A DNA stretch of 10,855 nucleotides from Bacillota bacterium (GTDB taxonomy: Bacteria > Bacillota > Clostridia > Oscillospirales > Ruminococcaceae), in assembly GCA_023395695.1 (NCBI GenBank), contig JAEWYJ010000243.1, positions 1 through 10,855 on the forward strand. The letters are read 5' to 3'. Below are positions 1-6,400 of this stretch, piece after piece. Below the pieces are notes generated by a model that did not search any database, was not told the DNA's origin, and saw only the letters and a program-made list of their open reading frames with translations. Made by a program: the position numbers and the translations under genes. How positions within the stretch are numbered: the stretch's first letter is position 1; each line of letters opens with the position of its first letter.

Positions 1-1
1 G

Positions 2-940
2 CGGCTGCCGCAGGTGGGCGGCTGCTTTCTGCAAAGCGAGTCGGAGTTGGCCGCTATCAACATGGTATACGGTGCAGCGGGCGCGGGCGCGCGGGTCATG
101 ACCTCCTCCTCGTCGCCCGGCATCAGCCTAAAGCAGGAGGGCATCACCTACATGGTCGGGGCCGAGCTGCCCGCCGTCATTGTCAACGTCATGCGCGGCG
201 GCCCGGGGCTTGGCACGATTCAACCGGCGCAGGGCGACTATTTTCAGGCCACACGCGGCGGCGGCAACGGCGACTACCGCACGCTGGTTCTGGCGCCCAA
301 CACCATTCAGGAGGCGGTGGATCTCACGCAGGATGCGTTTGAACTGGCCGACCGCTACCGCAACCCCGTCATGGTGCTGGCCGACGGCATGATCGGCCAG
401 ATGATGGAGCCGATTGAATGGCGCAGGCAGGCCGACCAAACTCCGCCCGACAAGGGCTGGGCCACCACCGGTACCGGAGGCCGGCGCGCGCATAATATCG
501 TCAATTCCCTCTTCATAGACCCCGCCCTGTGCGAGCAGCACAACCGGCATCTTGATGAAAAATTCCGGGAGATTGCCCAAAATGAGCTGCGTTACGAAGA
601 AACAGATACCGCAGAGGCTGAGGTTTTACTTGTGGCCTACGGCACACCGTCCCGCATTGCAATGAGCGCCGCAGACCTGCTGGCGCAGGAGGGCATTAAG
701 GCGGGGCTGTTCAGGCCCGTCACACTCTGGCCCTTTCCCGAAGCGGCGCTTCGCGCGGCCATTGAGCGACCGTCGGTCAAGGCGGTGCTCTGCGTCGAGA
801 TGAGCATGGGCCAAATGCTTGAGGATGTCCGTTATGCCGCACTGGGCAAAAAGCCGGTCGCCTTCTGTGGCCGGTCTGGCGGCATTATACCCACACAGCA
901 TGAAATTGCGGCCGCTGCCAAAACGGCACTGGGGAGGTGA
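2..940 (+). CDS. vorB: 2-oxoacid:ferredoxin oxidoreductase alpha subunit, VorB type (5' partial)
   Basis: The alpha subunit belongs to a ferredoxin-dependent complex that oxidatively decarboxylates 2-oxoacids (for VorB, 3-methyl-2-oxobutanoate and other branched-chain oxoacids) to acyl-CoA, with CO2 and reduced ferredoxin; the reverse direction is also possible. The frame is open from the window edge at base 2, so the first roughly 40-50 residues lie outside. The visible protein starts at the conserved block LPQVGGCFLQSESE and continues with MTSSSSPGISLKQEGITY, RGGPGLG, IQPAQGDYFQATRGGG and YRNPVMVLADG. These are typical of the alpha-subunit pyrimidine-binding domain. The C-terminal half is the transketolase-C-like domain (AEVLLVAYGTPSRIA; CVEMSMGQMLEDVR). 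The stop at 938-940 lies 5 nt before the beta start, so the two are probably translationally coupled. Family membership is seen directly. The exact oxoacid (branched-chain, 2-oxoglutarate or aryl-pyruvate) is inferred from similarity to VorB-like sequences. Confidence 0.93.
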   Translation, partial: RLPQVGGCFLQSESELAAINMVYGAAGAGARVMTSSSSPGISLKQEGITYMVGAELPAVIVNVMRGGPGLGTIQPAQGDYFQATRGGGNGDYRTLVLAPNTIQEAVDLTQDAFELADRYRNPVMVLADGMIGQMMEPIEWRRQADQTPPDKGWATTGTGGRRAHNIVNSLFIDPALCEQHNRHLDEKFREIAQNELRYEETDTAEAEVLLVAYGTPSRIAMSAADLLAQEGIKAGLFRPVTLWPFPEAALRAAIERPSVKAVLCVEMSMGQMLEDVRYAALGKKPVAFCGRSGGIIPTQHEIAAAAKTALGR

Positions 941-945
941 ACGGC

Positions 946-1698
946 ATGGCGGTAATCTATGAAAAATCCAAGGCCTTAACCGACAAGGAGCTGCATTACT
1001 GTCCGGGATGTTCCCACGGCATTGTACACAAGCTGGTCGCCGAGGTTTTGGAGGAGCTGGACTTGACCGGAAAGGCGGTAGGCATCAGCCCGGTGGGCTG
1101 CTCGGTTTTCGCCTACGATTATTTTGCATGCGACATGCAGGAGGCCTCCCACGGGCGCGCCCCGGCGGTGGCCACCGGTATCAAGCGCGTGCTGCCCGAG
1201 GCGGCCGTATTCACCTATCAGGGCGACGGCGATCTCGCATCCATCGGTATGGCCGAAATTGTCCATGCGGCAGCGCGCGGCGAAAAATTCACCACCATTT
1301 TTATCAACAACGCCATTTACGGGATGACCGGCGGCCAGATGGCCCCTACCACCCTTGTCGGGCAAAAAGCGACCACCGCCCCCATGGGACGCGACAAAGC
1401 GCACTGCGGCTCACCGATACGGATGAGCGAGCTGCTCGGCACACTCGACGGCGCGGCCTATGTCGCCCGTGTGGCGGTCGATACCATCCCCAATCTGAAC
1501 AAGGCCAAGAAAGCGATAAAAACCGCCTTTGAGCTGCAAATGCAAAATACGGGCTTCACCTTTGTCGAGGTGCTGGCCACCTGCCCGACCAACTGGGGCA
1601 AGACGCCGCTTGAGGCGATTAAATGGCTGCAGGAGAATATGCTCCCCGTCTATCCGCTAGGCGTGGTCCGGGATATCCGGGAGGTGGCTGTCGTATGA
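946..1698 (+). CDS. vorA: 2-oxoacid:ferredoxin oxidoreductase beta (TPP-binding) subunit
   Basis: This 250-residue subunit binds thiamine pyrophosphate and a [4Fe-4S] cluster, so it carries the catalytic cofactor of the complex. Near the N-terminus is CPGCSHG (Cys19, Cys22), the usual start of the cluster ligand set. The TPP/Mg motif is GDGD at 93-96 followed by NN at 121-122. AIYGMTGGQMAPTT downstream is a hallmark of KorB/VorA/PorB beta subunits. I chose ATG 946 because GGGGAGG (931-937) sits 8 nt upstream. An in-frame GTG at 937 would put the start inside the ribosome binding site. The gene follows vorB by 5 nt and its stop overlaps the gamma start. The length is normal for a KorB/VorA-type beta subunit. 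In annotations of this family the symbol may also appear as korB. Confidence 0.92.
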   Translation: MAVIYEKSKALTDKELHYCPGCSHGIVHKLVAEVLEELDLTGKAVGISPVGCSVFAYDYFACDMQEASHGRAPAVATGIKRVLPEAAVFTYQGDGDLASIGMAEIVHAAARGEKFTTIFINNAIYGMTGGQMAPTTLVGQKATTAPMGRDKAHCGSPIRMSELLGTLDGAAYVARVAVDTIPNLNKAKKAIKTAFELQMQNTGFTFVEVLATCPTNWGKTPLEAIKWLQENMLPVYPLGVVRDIREVAVV

Positions 1699-2231
1699 CC
1701 AGAGAAATTATCATTGCCGGCTTCGGCGGCCAGGGTGTTATGGCAATTGGAAAAACCCTGACCGAGGCAGGCCTTGCCGAGGGGCTGCATGTGTCGTGGC
1801 TGCCCTCCTACGGGCCGGAGATGCGCGGCGGCACCGCCAACTGCTGCGTCGTACTTTCCGACAAGCCGGTTGGATCGCCGGTGGTACTCAACCCCACCGA
1901 GCTTATTGCGATGAACAAGCCCTCGCTCTTAAAGTTTGAGCCGGTGGTGCAGCCCGGGGGCGTCGTACTCATCAACAGCTCTATTGTGGATATCAGGCCC
2001 GCGCGCACCGACGTCAGCATTTACTATATTCCCTGTGTTGAGATCGCCTCGAACCTCGGCAACGCCAAGGTGGCCAACATGGCTATGCTGGGCGCCTACC
2101 TTGAAGCAACCAAGGCGCTCAGGGTCGAAACAGTTTACGATATGCTGCGGCATATCTTTCACGGCCCCAAGGAAAAGCTTATTGATATCAATATCAAGGC
2201 TATGTCCGCAGGTGCCGCCTGCGTTAAATAG
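1695..2231 (+). CDS. 2-oxoacid:ferredoxin oxidoreductase gamma subunit
   Basis: This is the small (178 aa) gamma subunit that completes the complex (POR_N/'catalytic domain of pyruvate/ketoisovalerate oxidoreductases' family). The N-terminus carries the nucleotide-fold-like GFGGQGV motif (residues 9-15). It is followed by PSYGPEMRGGTANC (37-50), the most diagnostic block of the family. The start ATG at 1695 overlaps the beta stop (ATGA), and an upstream extension of the same frame to 1623 would only overlap the beta gene. GGGAGGTGG (1679-1687) is a good ribosome binding site 7 nt before it. No ferredoxin-like delta subunit follows. If one exists it would lie upstream of vorB, outside the window, the common clostridial order being delta-alpha-beta-gamma. 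The operon ends just downstream at a terminator. Equivalent names are vorC or korC. Confidence 0.92.
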   Translation: MTREIIIAGFGGQGVMAIGKTLTEAGLAEGLHVSWLPSYGPEMRGGTANCCVVLSDKPVGSPVVLNPTELIAMNKPSLLKFEPVVQPGGVVLINSSIVDIRPARTDVSIYYIPCVEIASNLGNAKVANMAMLGAYLEATKALRVETVYDMLRHIFHGPKEKLIDINIKAMSAGAACVK

Positions 2232-2248
2232 CCCCCTCCTCATACATC

Positions 2249-2282
2249 CGGAAAAGGCGGCCTTTTGGGGCCGTCTTTTCCG
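2249..2282 (+). terminator. Terminator of the vor operon
   Basis: A 14-bp stem pairs 2249-2262 with 2269-2282, with one G·T pair, and a 6-base TTTTGG loop. The 3' arm carries CTTTTCC, so the T-rich stretch sits inside the hairpin and no long T tail follows. It lies 17 nt after the gamma stop codon. The arms are A-rich (5') and T-rich (3'), as expected for a factor-independent terminator. Confidence 0.72.
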
Positions 2283-2310
2283 TGCAAAAAAAGCTGAGAT
2301 GTGCTATAGT
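2282..2310 (+). promoter_or_regulatory. Probable extended -10 promoter for the gene at 2494
   Basis: TGTGC-TATAGT at 2300-2310 resembles the TGn-TATAAT extended -10 element common in Firmicutes, with TATAGT at 2305-2310. The -35 position (about 2282-2287, GTGCAA) matches TTGACA poorly, which an extended -10 can tolerate. Transcription would begin near 2317 and give a leader of about 175 nt. No other candidate of similar quality is seen between the vor terminator and the next gene. Confidence 0.5.
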
Positions 2311-2381
2311 GATAGCAGTCAGCGTTAAAAACAGCACCGAATCGCCACACGTTTTCCTCAGACAAACGGCATGGGCAGGCG

Positions 2382-2444
2382 AACGCGCGGCAAGACGGCT
2401 CGGTTTTCAATGAATTTAGCTGCAAAACCGTCGCAGCGCGTTTT
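2382..2444 (+). promoter_or_regulatory. Structured 5' leader upstream of the gene at 2494 (possible attenuator)
   Basis: An outer stem pairs AACGCGC (2382-2388) with GCGCGTT (2436-2442). Inside it two alternatives compete: GACGG (2394-2398) with CCGTC (2428-2432), or CGGTTTT (2401-2407) with AAAACCG (2424-2430). Both use the CCG at 2428-2430, so they cannot form together. A TTTT run (2441-2444) ends the outer stem. This is compatible with an attenuator or a ligand- or protein-responsive leader. I do not recognise a known riboswitch consensus in it. Confidence 0.35.
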
Positions 2445-2493
2445 GATAAAGCCACCCCGACTGCGCAAAGCAAGAATGGACTAGGAGCGTATG

Positions 2494-3393
2494 ATGAAAA
2501 AGAACGTAACCGCCACCCTTTTTGGGGTAATGATTCTATTAAACCTTATTTTGTGGTTCCGCACAATAACTTTACAGCAAAATATCGAGAATTTGCAGCA
2601 GAATATGTCTAATCAGTTTAGTCATGTGCTGAGTGAGGTTCGCAGCATCAGCTATAATGTTGCCAGTACACTGGAAGCGCAGGACAACATTTTTGACGAC
2701 AGCAGCTGGTCGTTCGGCGCAATTGACAGCAAGAGCATGACCCTTCCAATGACCGTCTCGGTCGTCCCCAAGGAGTCGACCGCCGACACCGTCGCCACGC
2801 TGACCATCAACAATACGTCGGTAACCATGACCCGCGACGGCGTGCATTTTACCGGCGTCATCTCTGTCGCGCTGTTTGAGAATCTGGAGGTCTACGTCAC
2901 CCTTGATTCGGCGGGTGTCCGGCGCAGCCAGCAGCTGGTCAACTGCCTGCCGCCGTTTGAAGAACGGCTGCCGGTTCTCTATGCACAGAATGCCGGCGGC
3001 AGCAGCTTTGAGACCTACGCCAACAAATTCACGCTCAACGGCCCGATAGATATTAATTTATACACGCCCGAAAATACAACGGTCACCTCGCTTAAAATTG
3101 TCACGACCGACAATGGCGCAACAATCAGGGAACTGCCGCTAAAATCTGTTTTAGAGCCGCCGGTGTGGACCCAGATGGCCGACTATGAGCTGTCGCTTAC
3201 GTTTGAGCCCAACCACACCTATGAGACCACCGTCATCGCCACCGACAGCAATGACCTGACCTACCGTGTTATCGTCGACCGTCAGGTTGTCGACAATAAT
3301 GGACGCGTCTCCGGATTTGGTGAAAGGGACGCGTGGGGAGAGATGGTCATTCTCGATAAAAACGGCCGGGTGCTCCACGCCCCCATGCAATAA
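2494..3393 (+). CDS. Uncharacterised membrane-anchored protein with coiled coil and beta-rich extracellular region
   Basis: I do not recognise a named family. The 299-residue protein begins MKKN, has one hydrophobic helix (about residues 6-22), then a Gln/Asn-rich amphipathic segment (about 25-60) that looks like a short coiled coil. The remaining ~230 residues are rich in alternating hydrophobic/Thr/Val patterns (PMTVSVVPKE, FTGVISVALFENLEVYVTL, TYETTVIATDSNDLTYRVIV), suggesting two Ig-like or beta-sandwich domains. One short inter-domain stretch contains the single cysteine (VNCLPPFEERLPVL). The topology implied is N-terminus inside, bulk outside. The start is ATG 2494, because AGGAG (2483-2487) lies 6 nt upstream; the adjacent ATG at 2491 would be only 3 nt away. 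The gene is monocistronic, with its own promoter, leader and strong terminator. A surface sensor, anti-sigma-like or wall-associated role is possible, but nothing in the sequence decides this. Confidence 0.82.
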   Translation: MKKNVTATLFGVMILLNLILWFRTITLQQNIENLQQNMSNQFSHVLSEVRSISYNVASTLEAQDNIFDDSSWSFGAIDSKSMTLPMTVSVVPKESTADTVATLTINNTSVTMTRDGVHFTGVISVALFENLEVYVTLDSAGVRRSQQLVNCLPPFEERLPVLYAQNAGGSSFETYANKFTLNGPIDINLYTPENTTVTSLKIVTTDNGATIRELPLKSVLEPPVWTQMADYELSLTFEPNHTYETTVIATDSNDLTYRVIVDRQVVDNNGRVSGFGERDAWGEMVILDKNGRVLHAPMQ

Positions 3394-3410
3394 GTCCGTC
3401 TACAGAGGAT

Positions 3411-3457
3411 AAATATAAGCCGCGAAAGAGCATGCTGCTTTCGCGGCTTATATTTTT
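3411..3457 (+). terminator. Strong, probably bidirectional terminator
   Basis: A perfect 18-bp stem (3411-3428 with 3438-3455) has a 9-base loop, AGCATGCTG, and runs into TTTTT at 3453-3457. It begins 17 nt after the stop of the uncharacterised gene. The left arm starts AAATATAA, so the minus-strand RNA ends in TTATATTT. The same hairpin can therefore stop transcripts arriving from pstB in the opposite direction. Confidence 0.88.
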
Positions 3458-3714
3458 AAAGCAGAAAATGTCTCGGTGGCGTACACTGTGCGGCGCAAAA
3501 TGCCGCACGTCAATTGTATAGCCGATTAATTTTAAAAGCGGCCCAGCGTTGGCGTGCATATTTTTGCATCGCATGGCGGACACCGCAGCTGGGCTGACGC
3601 CCGGCAAGACAAACAACGCAGCAACGCGGAAAACAGGCCGTTAAGATGGGCCGGTTTTGAAGTTTGCCGGCTATATTAAGAATGTATGGCACCGTCCAGA
3701 GAACATGTACCGGC
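3458..3714. other. Convergent intergenic region without a gene
   Basis: This stretch lies between the + strand terminator and the end of pstB. I find no plausible coding region in it. It holds a perfect 7-bp hairpin (GTGCGGC 3488-3494 with GCCGCAC 3502-3508), a branched structure (3539-3596) described separately, and a short GCCGG/CCGGC hairpin (3650-3654 with 3667-3671). These probably belong to the 3' untranslated tail of the pst mRNA. Confidence 0.6.
3539..3596. other. Possible three-way-junction RNA structure
   Basis: A closing stem of 9 bp (3539-3547 with 3588-3596, one G·T pair when read on +) encloses two hairpins. One is GCG-TGCA (3552-3558) with TGCA-t-CGC (3565-3572), looped by TATTTT. 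The other is GCGG-ACA-CCGC (3576-3586). Read on the minus strand the closing stem is followed by CGCTTTT, so it could be the 3' end of the pst transcript. No promoter of its own was found on either strand. Confidence 0.35.
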
Positions 3715-4458
3715 TCACGGCTGCTGCAAAAACTGCCGCGCCTCCCTGCTTTGCGGCGAGGCAATGACCTGCCGTGCTCCGCCCTGTTCGCAAACCCGGC
3801 CGTTAATCAGTATGGCGGCGGTATCGCAGCAGCGCAGCGCCTGCGCCGGATTATGTGTGACCAGCACAACAATAATCTCTTGTTTGAGTTGCATAATCAG
3901 CTGCTCTATTTTGTGGGTGGAAAGCGGGTCCAGTGCACTGGTCGGCTCATCGAGCAACAGCACACGCGGCCCCACGGCCAGCGCGCGGGCAATGCAAAGA
4001 CGCTGCTGCTGCCCGCCGGAAAGCGACAGCGCGCTCTGGTCCAGCCGGTCGGCCACCTCTCCCCAAAGCGCCGCCCGCACCAACGCCTCTTTAATCCGCG
4101 CGTTTAAAGCCTCCGCATGCAGCCGTTCATGCAGTCGGATACCGTAAGCCACATTTTGTGCAATGCTCATTGGGAACGGCGCGGGCGTCTGAAATACCAT
4201 GCCCACTCGTCTGCGCAGCTCGGGCAGGTCGACCCGGCTGCCCAACAGCTCCTCTCCGTCGAGTTGGACACTGCCGGTCACACGCAGCGCACTTTCCTGC
4301 CCGTGCAGGCGGTTGACAGCCTTTAACAGTGTGGATTTGCCGCAGCCCGATGGCCCCAGCAGCGCCGTCGCGCTGTTTGAAGAAAACCGTAGGCAGATGT
4401 CCTTTAAAATCTGCCGTTCGCCCCACCAGAGTGACAATGTATCAAGGTTAAGCGCCAC
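3715..4458 (-). CDS. pstB: Phosphate ABC transporter ATP-binding protein PstB
   Basis: This is the cytoplasmic ATPase that powers high-affinity phosphate import through PstC-PstA. The protein has 247 residues. Visible motifs are Walker A GPSGCGKST (35-43), the Q-loop region FQTPAPFPMSIAQNVAYGIR (89-108), which is characteristic of PstB, the ABC signature LSGGQQQR (146-153), Walker B VLLLDEPTS (166-174) and the H-loop THN (201-203). The length is slightly below the usual 250-260. The start is GTG 4458, 6 nt after the pstA stop. The purine-rich site (GGGGAGGG on the minus strand) lies about 12-13 nt upstream, which is long, so translation may depend on coupling to pstA. No phoU follows; the next gene is convergent. 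Confidence 0.93.
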   Translation of the reverse strand: MALNLDTLSLWWGERQILKDICLRFSSNSATALLGPSGCGKSTLLKAVNRLHGQESALRVTGSVQLDGEELLGSRVDLPELRRRVGMVFQTPAPFPMSIAQNVAYGIRLHERLHAEALNARIKEALVRAALWGEVADRLDQSALSLSGGQQQRLCIARALAVGPRVLLLDEPTSALDPLSTHKIEQLIMQLKQEIIVVLVTHNPAQALRCCDTAAILINGRVCEQGGARQVIASPQSREARQFLQQP

Positions 4459-4464
4459 GGTGTT

Positions 4465-5310
4465 TTATTTCCCTCCCCTTTTATGCGTCAGGTACCAGGA
4501 CAGCAGACTGCAAAGCCCGGTGAACAGCAGCAGTATCAGCGCCGATGCAAATGCGGCTGGAATGTCGCCCTCAAGCACCGACTGGTACAGCCCCACGGCC
4601 AACGTCGCACCCGAGGAAGTAAAATAGCGCAGCCAGCCGTCGGACGGCAACGCCTTGCCCACCCCTGCGGTCAGCAGCAGCGCCGCCGACTCGCCTGCCG
4701 TCTTTGCCACGCACAGCACCCCCGCCGACGCCAGCCCGTTCTTGGCAGCGGAAAAAACAATATCCAGCAGCATTTCGGACTTGCTCGCCCCCAGAGCCAG
4801 CGCCGCTTCCGAAAGCTTGCCGTCCACGGCGGACAATGCGGAATGCGCCGCGCCCGCCGCCCCCGCAAACAGCATGCCCGCCATTGTCAGAATACCCGAC
4901 AGCACCGAATAGCGCAGCCGCATAAGCTGCGAAAACACCAAAAAGCCGAACAGTCCGTACACCGCCGACGGAACGGCCCGCAGCGCACCGAGAACAGCTT
5001 CAAAAACCGCAGCGGTACGGCTGTTCCCGCCGTAATAAAGCAGATAAACCGCACATAATATGCCCGCGGGCATGGCCAGCAGCAACGCACACCCGCAGAT
5101 GACCACCGTATTGACAATCTGCGGCAGCAGTCCTGCTGCTCCGGCGGCTGTGACGACCTGCCCCCGCAGCAAGCCAATAAGCCGCTCCGACAGCGCCTGC
5201 ATGCCGAACCGAAGCACAAAAAGCGCCACAGCGGCCATTAAAACCAGGCAGATTGCAGCGCTTGCCAGCAAAATCAGCTTTCTGGCGAGCTCGGTTATGC
5301 GCCGGTACAT
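4465..5310 (-). CDS. pstA: Phosphate ABC transporter permease PstA
   Basis: One of the two membrane subunits of the phosphate channel, 281 residues. There are about six hydrophobic segments (roughly 11-35, 66-93, 112-130, 136-160, 193-216 and 252-273). Family motifs are GLLPQIVNTVV (60-70), AVPSAVYGLFGF (112-123), the EAA-type cytoplasmic loop SEAALALGASKSEML (167-181), which contacts PstB, and AGESAALLLTAG (205-216). The start ATG 5310 has GGGGGTGAT 5 nt upstream (core-to-ATG spacing about 9), and an in-frame TGA lies only 6 nt before the ATG, so the start is secure. The gene follows pstC after a 205-nt gap, unlike the rest of the operon, and precedes pstB by 6 nt. Confidence 0.92.
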   Translation of the reverse strand: MYRRITELARKLILLASAAICLVLMAAVALFVLRFGMQALSERLIGLLRGQVVTAAGAAGLLPQIVNTVVICGCALLLAMPAGILCAVYLLYYGGNSRTAAVFEAVLGALRAVPSAVYGLFGFLVFSQLMRLRYSVLSGILTMAGMLFAGAAGAAHSALSAVDGKLSEAALALGASKSEMLLDIVFSAAKNGLASAGVLCVAKTAGESAALLLTAGVGKALPSDGWLRYFTSSGATLAVGLYQSVLEGDIPAAFASALILLLFTGLCSLLSWYLTHKRGGK

Positions 5311-5515
5311 AAAATATCACCCCCTTGAACGCAAACTTGCGGTATATCAAAAACCGGAGGAACCACAAGAAAAGCCTTTTTATACTGATTTGGGCCAAAA
5401 GATGGCACGGCTTGTCATATGGATTTTTAATCTCACAAAAAATTGTTGCGCTGCAGCAACGCGAACGCAGCAAAACGGAAAATACGCCGCTGGGCATCGG
5501 CCTTAAATCAACCTA
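5311..5515 (-). other. Long intercistronic spacer between pstC and pstA
   Basis: This is a non-coding gap inside an otherwise packed operon, noticeably more AT-rich than the flanking genes. On the minus strand it holds, in order: a hairpin followed by a T run (listed separately, 5437-5460); an AT-rich stretch with TATAAA that lacks a convincing -35 element; a small CGCAA/TTGCG hairpin (5330-5341) just before the pstA ribosome binding site; and that site itself (GGGGGTGAT). No small ORF with a credible ribosome binding site was seen, and no terminal inverted repeats suggest an inserted element. Confidence 0.6.
5437..5460 (-). terminator. Terminator-like hairpin inside the pst operon
   Basis: On the minus strand GTTGC (5460-5456) pairs with GCAAC (5449-5445) around a TGCAGC loop, followed by AATTTTTT (5444-5437). 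The stem is only 5 bp, so termination would be partial. It could lower pstAB relative to pstSC, or act as a processing site. An upstream TTGCTGC could form a competing, bulged stem with the same 3' arm. Confidence 0.42.
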
Positions 5516-6400
5516 TCAGCAATCGTCACCGGTGTAAGCATCCAGCCATTTAAGCAGGCCTTCGGACAGCAGTGCAAAGGCCAGCAGCACCAGACCAATG
5601 GCAAATAGTGCGCCCCGGTGTACGCCGCCGGCATAACCCATCTCAAGCACCATGCCCGGCGCCAAAAGCCGTGCGCTTTTAAAAAGCGCAGGCATGCGCA
5701 CCACATTGCCCGAGACCAGCAGCACCGCCATTGCCTCACACAGCGCGCGTCCGACACCGGCCGCGCCATTTTTGACAACCTGCCGCCGGACGGCAGGCAG
5801 CTCGGCGCAAAACACTGTTTGCGTCACGCTGGCCCCCAGCGCAAGCGAGGCGTCATCCACCCGTGCGCCCGCCTGCTCCAGCGCGCTGAGGCAGCCAACG
5901 AACAAATGGGGCAGCAGCATAACCGCCAGCACCAGAATAACGGTAAAAAGCGAGGCGCCGCCGCTTTGCGCCATCTGGCGGGGCAGCAGCCTCAGCAGCT
6001 GCGGCATAAGCACCGTCAGCCCCAGCAACCCAAAGATGACCGACGGCAGCCCGCACAGAATCAGCGCCAGCTGACGCGCACCGCCTTTAAGCACCACCGG
6101 AAGCATATTTTTAGCGCACGCCGCGCCCAGCAGCGCCGGGGGTAGCGCCAAAGCCACTGCTCCGAAGCAAGCGGCGGCCGAACAGGCCAGCATGGCCATA
6201 ATGCCGTATTCCCCCTGCTGCGGCGACCATCGGGCTTTAAATATAAAAGCGACACCAAGCTGCCGCAACGCGGGCAGCGCCCCCATAATGAGAAATATTA
6301 CAATGCCAACGGCCGCCAGAAAGCCTAAAACAGCGCACAGATAGACTGCGGCGTCAAACAAACAGGATCGGGCACGGCGCATGCTCCGGCGTCGCCTCAT
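5516..6400 (-). CDS. pstC: Phosphate ABC transporter permease PstC
   Basis: The second membrane subunit of the phosphate importer, 294 residues, with about six hydrophobic segments. Diagnostic parts are the periplasm-side WSPQQGEYGI (58-67), which matches the W-P-x(n)-GEYGI pattern of PstC, CGLPSVIFGLLGL (116-128), the EAA loop DASLALGASVTQTVFCAELP (183-202) and GRALCEAMAVLLVSGN (217-232). The N-terminus is strongly basic (MRRRRSMRRAR), consistent with a cytoplasmic start before the first membrane helix. ATG 6400 overlaps the pstS stop (ATGA), which indicates coupling. A second in-frame ATG lies at 6382 and cannot be excluded. The protein ends in a short hydrophilic tail before the unusual 205-nt spacer. 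Confidence 0.92.
   Translation of the reverse strand: MRRRRSMRRARSCLFDAAVYLCAVLGFLAAVGIVIFLIMGALPALRQLGVAFIFKARWSPQQGEYGIMAMLACSAAACFGAVALALPPALLGAACAKNMLPVVLKGGARQLALILCGLPSVIFGLLGLTVLMPQLLRLLPRQMAQSGGASLFTVILVLAVMLLPHLFVGCLSALEQAGARVDDASLALGASVTQTVFCAELPAVRRQVVKNGAAGVGRALCEAMAVLLVSGNVVRMPALFKSARLLAPGMVLEMGYAGGVHRGALFAIGLVLLAFALLSEGLLKWLDAYTGDDC

Noticed and set aside
128..580. Open frame on the minus strand across vorB
   Set aside because: It is antisense to a clearly conserved coding sequence in GC-rich DNA, with no recognisable domain; considered a shadow.
1623..1694. Longer N-terminus for the gamma subunit
   Set aside because: It would overlap the end of the beta gene by about 75 bases; the conserved N-terminus (MTREIIIAGFGGQG) begins exactly at ATG 1695, with a good ribosome binding site and ATGA overlap.
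2240..2473. Minus-strand open frame between the vor terminator and the unknown gene
   Set aside because: It overlaps the terminator and the promoter/leader of the + strand gene, has no ribosome binding site and no similarity I recognise.
5000..5537. Possible small proteins in the pstC-pstA spacer (minus frame from 5497; plus frame 5325-5537)
   Set aside because: The minus frame runs into pstA out of frame and has only a poor AAGG site; the plus frame starts with TTG without a ribosome binding site. Neither resembles a known protein.
3664..6145. Several + strand open frames (3664-4107, 4483-5058, 5618-6145) across the pst genes
   Set aside because: They are rich in Arg/Gln/Pro/His, as expected for antisense of GC-rich membrane-protein genes, and lack credible starts.
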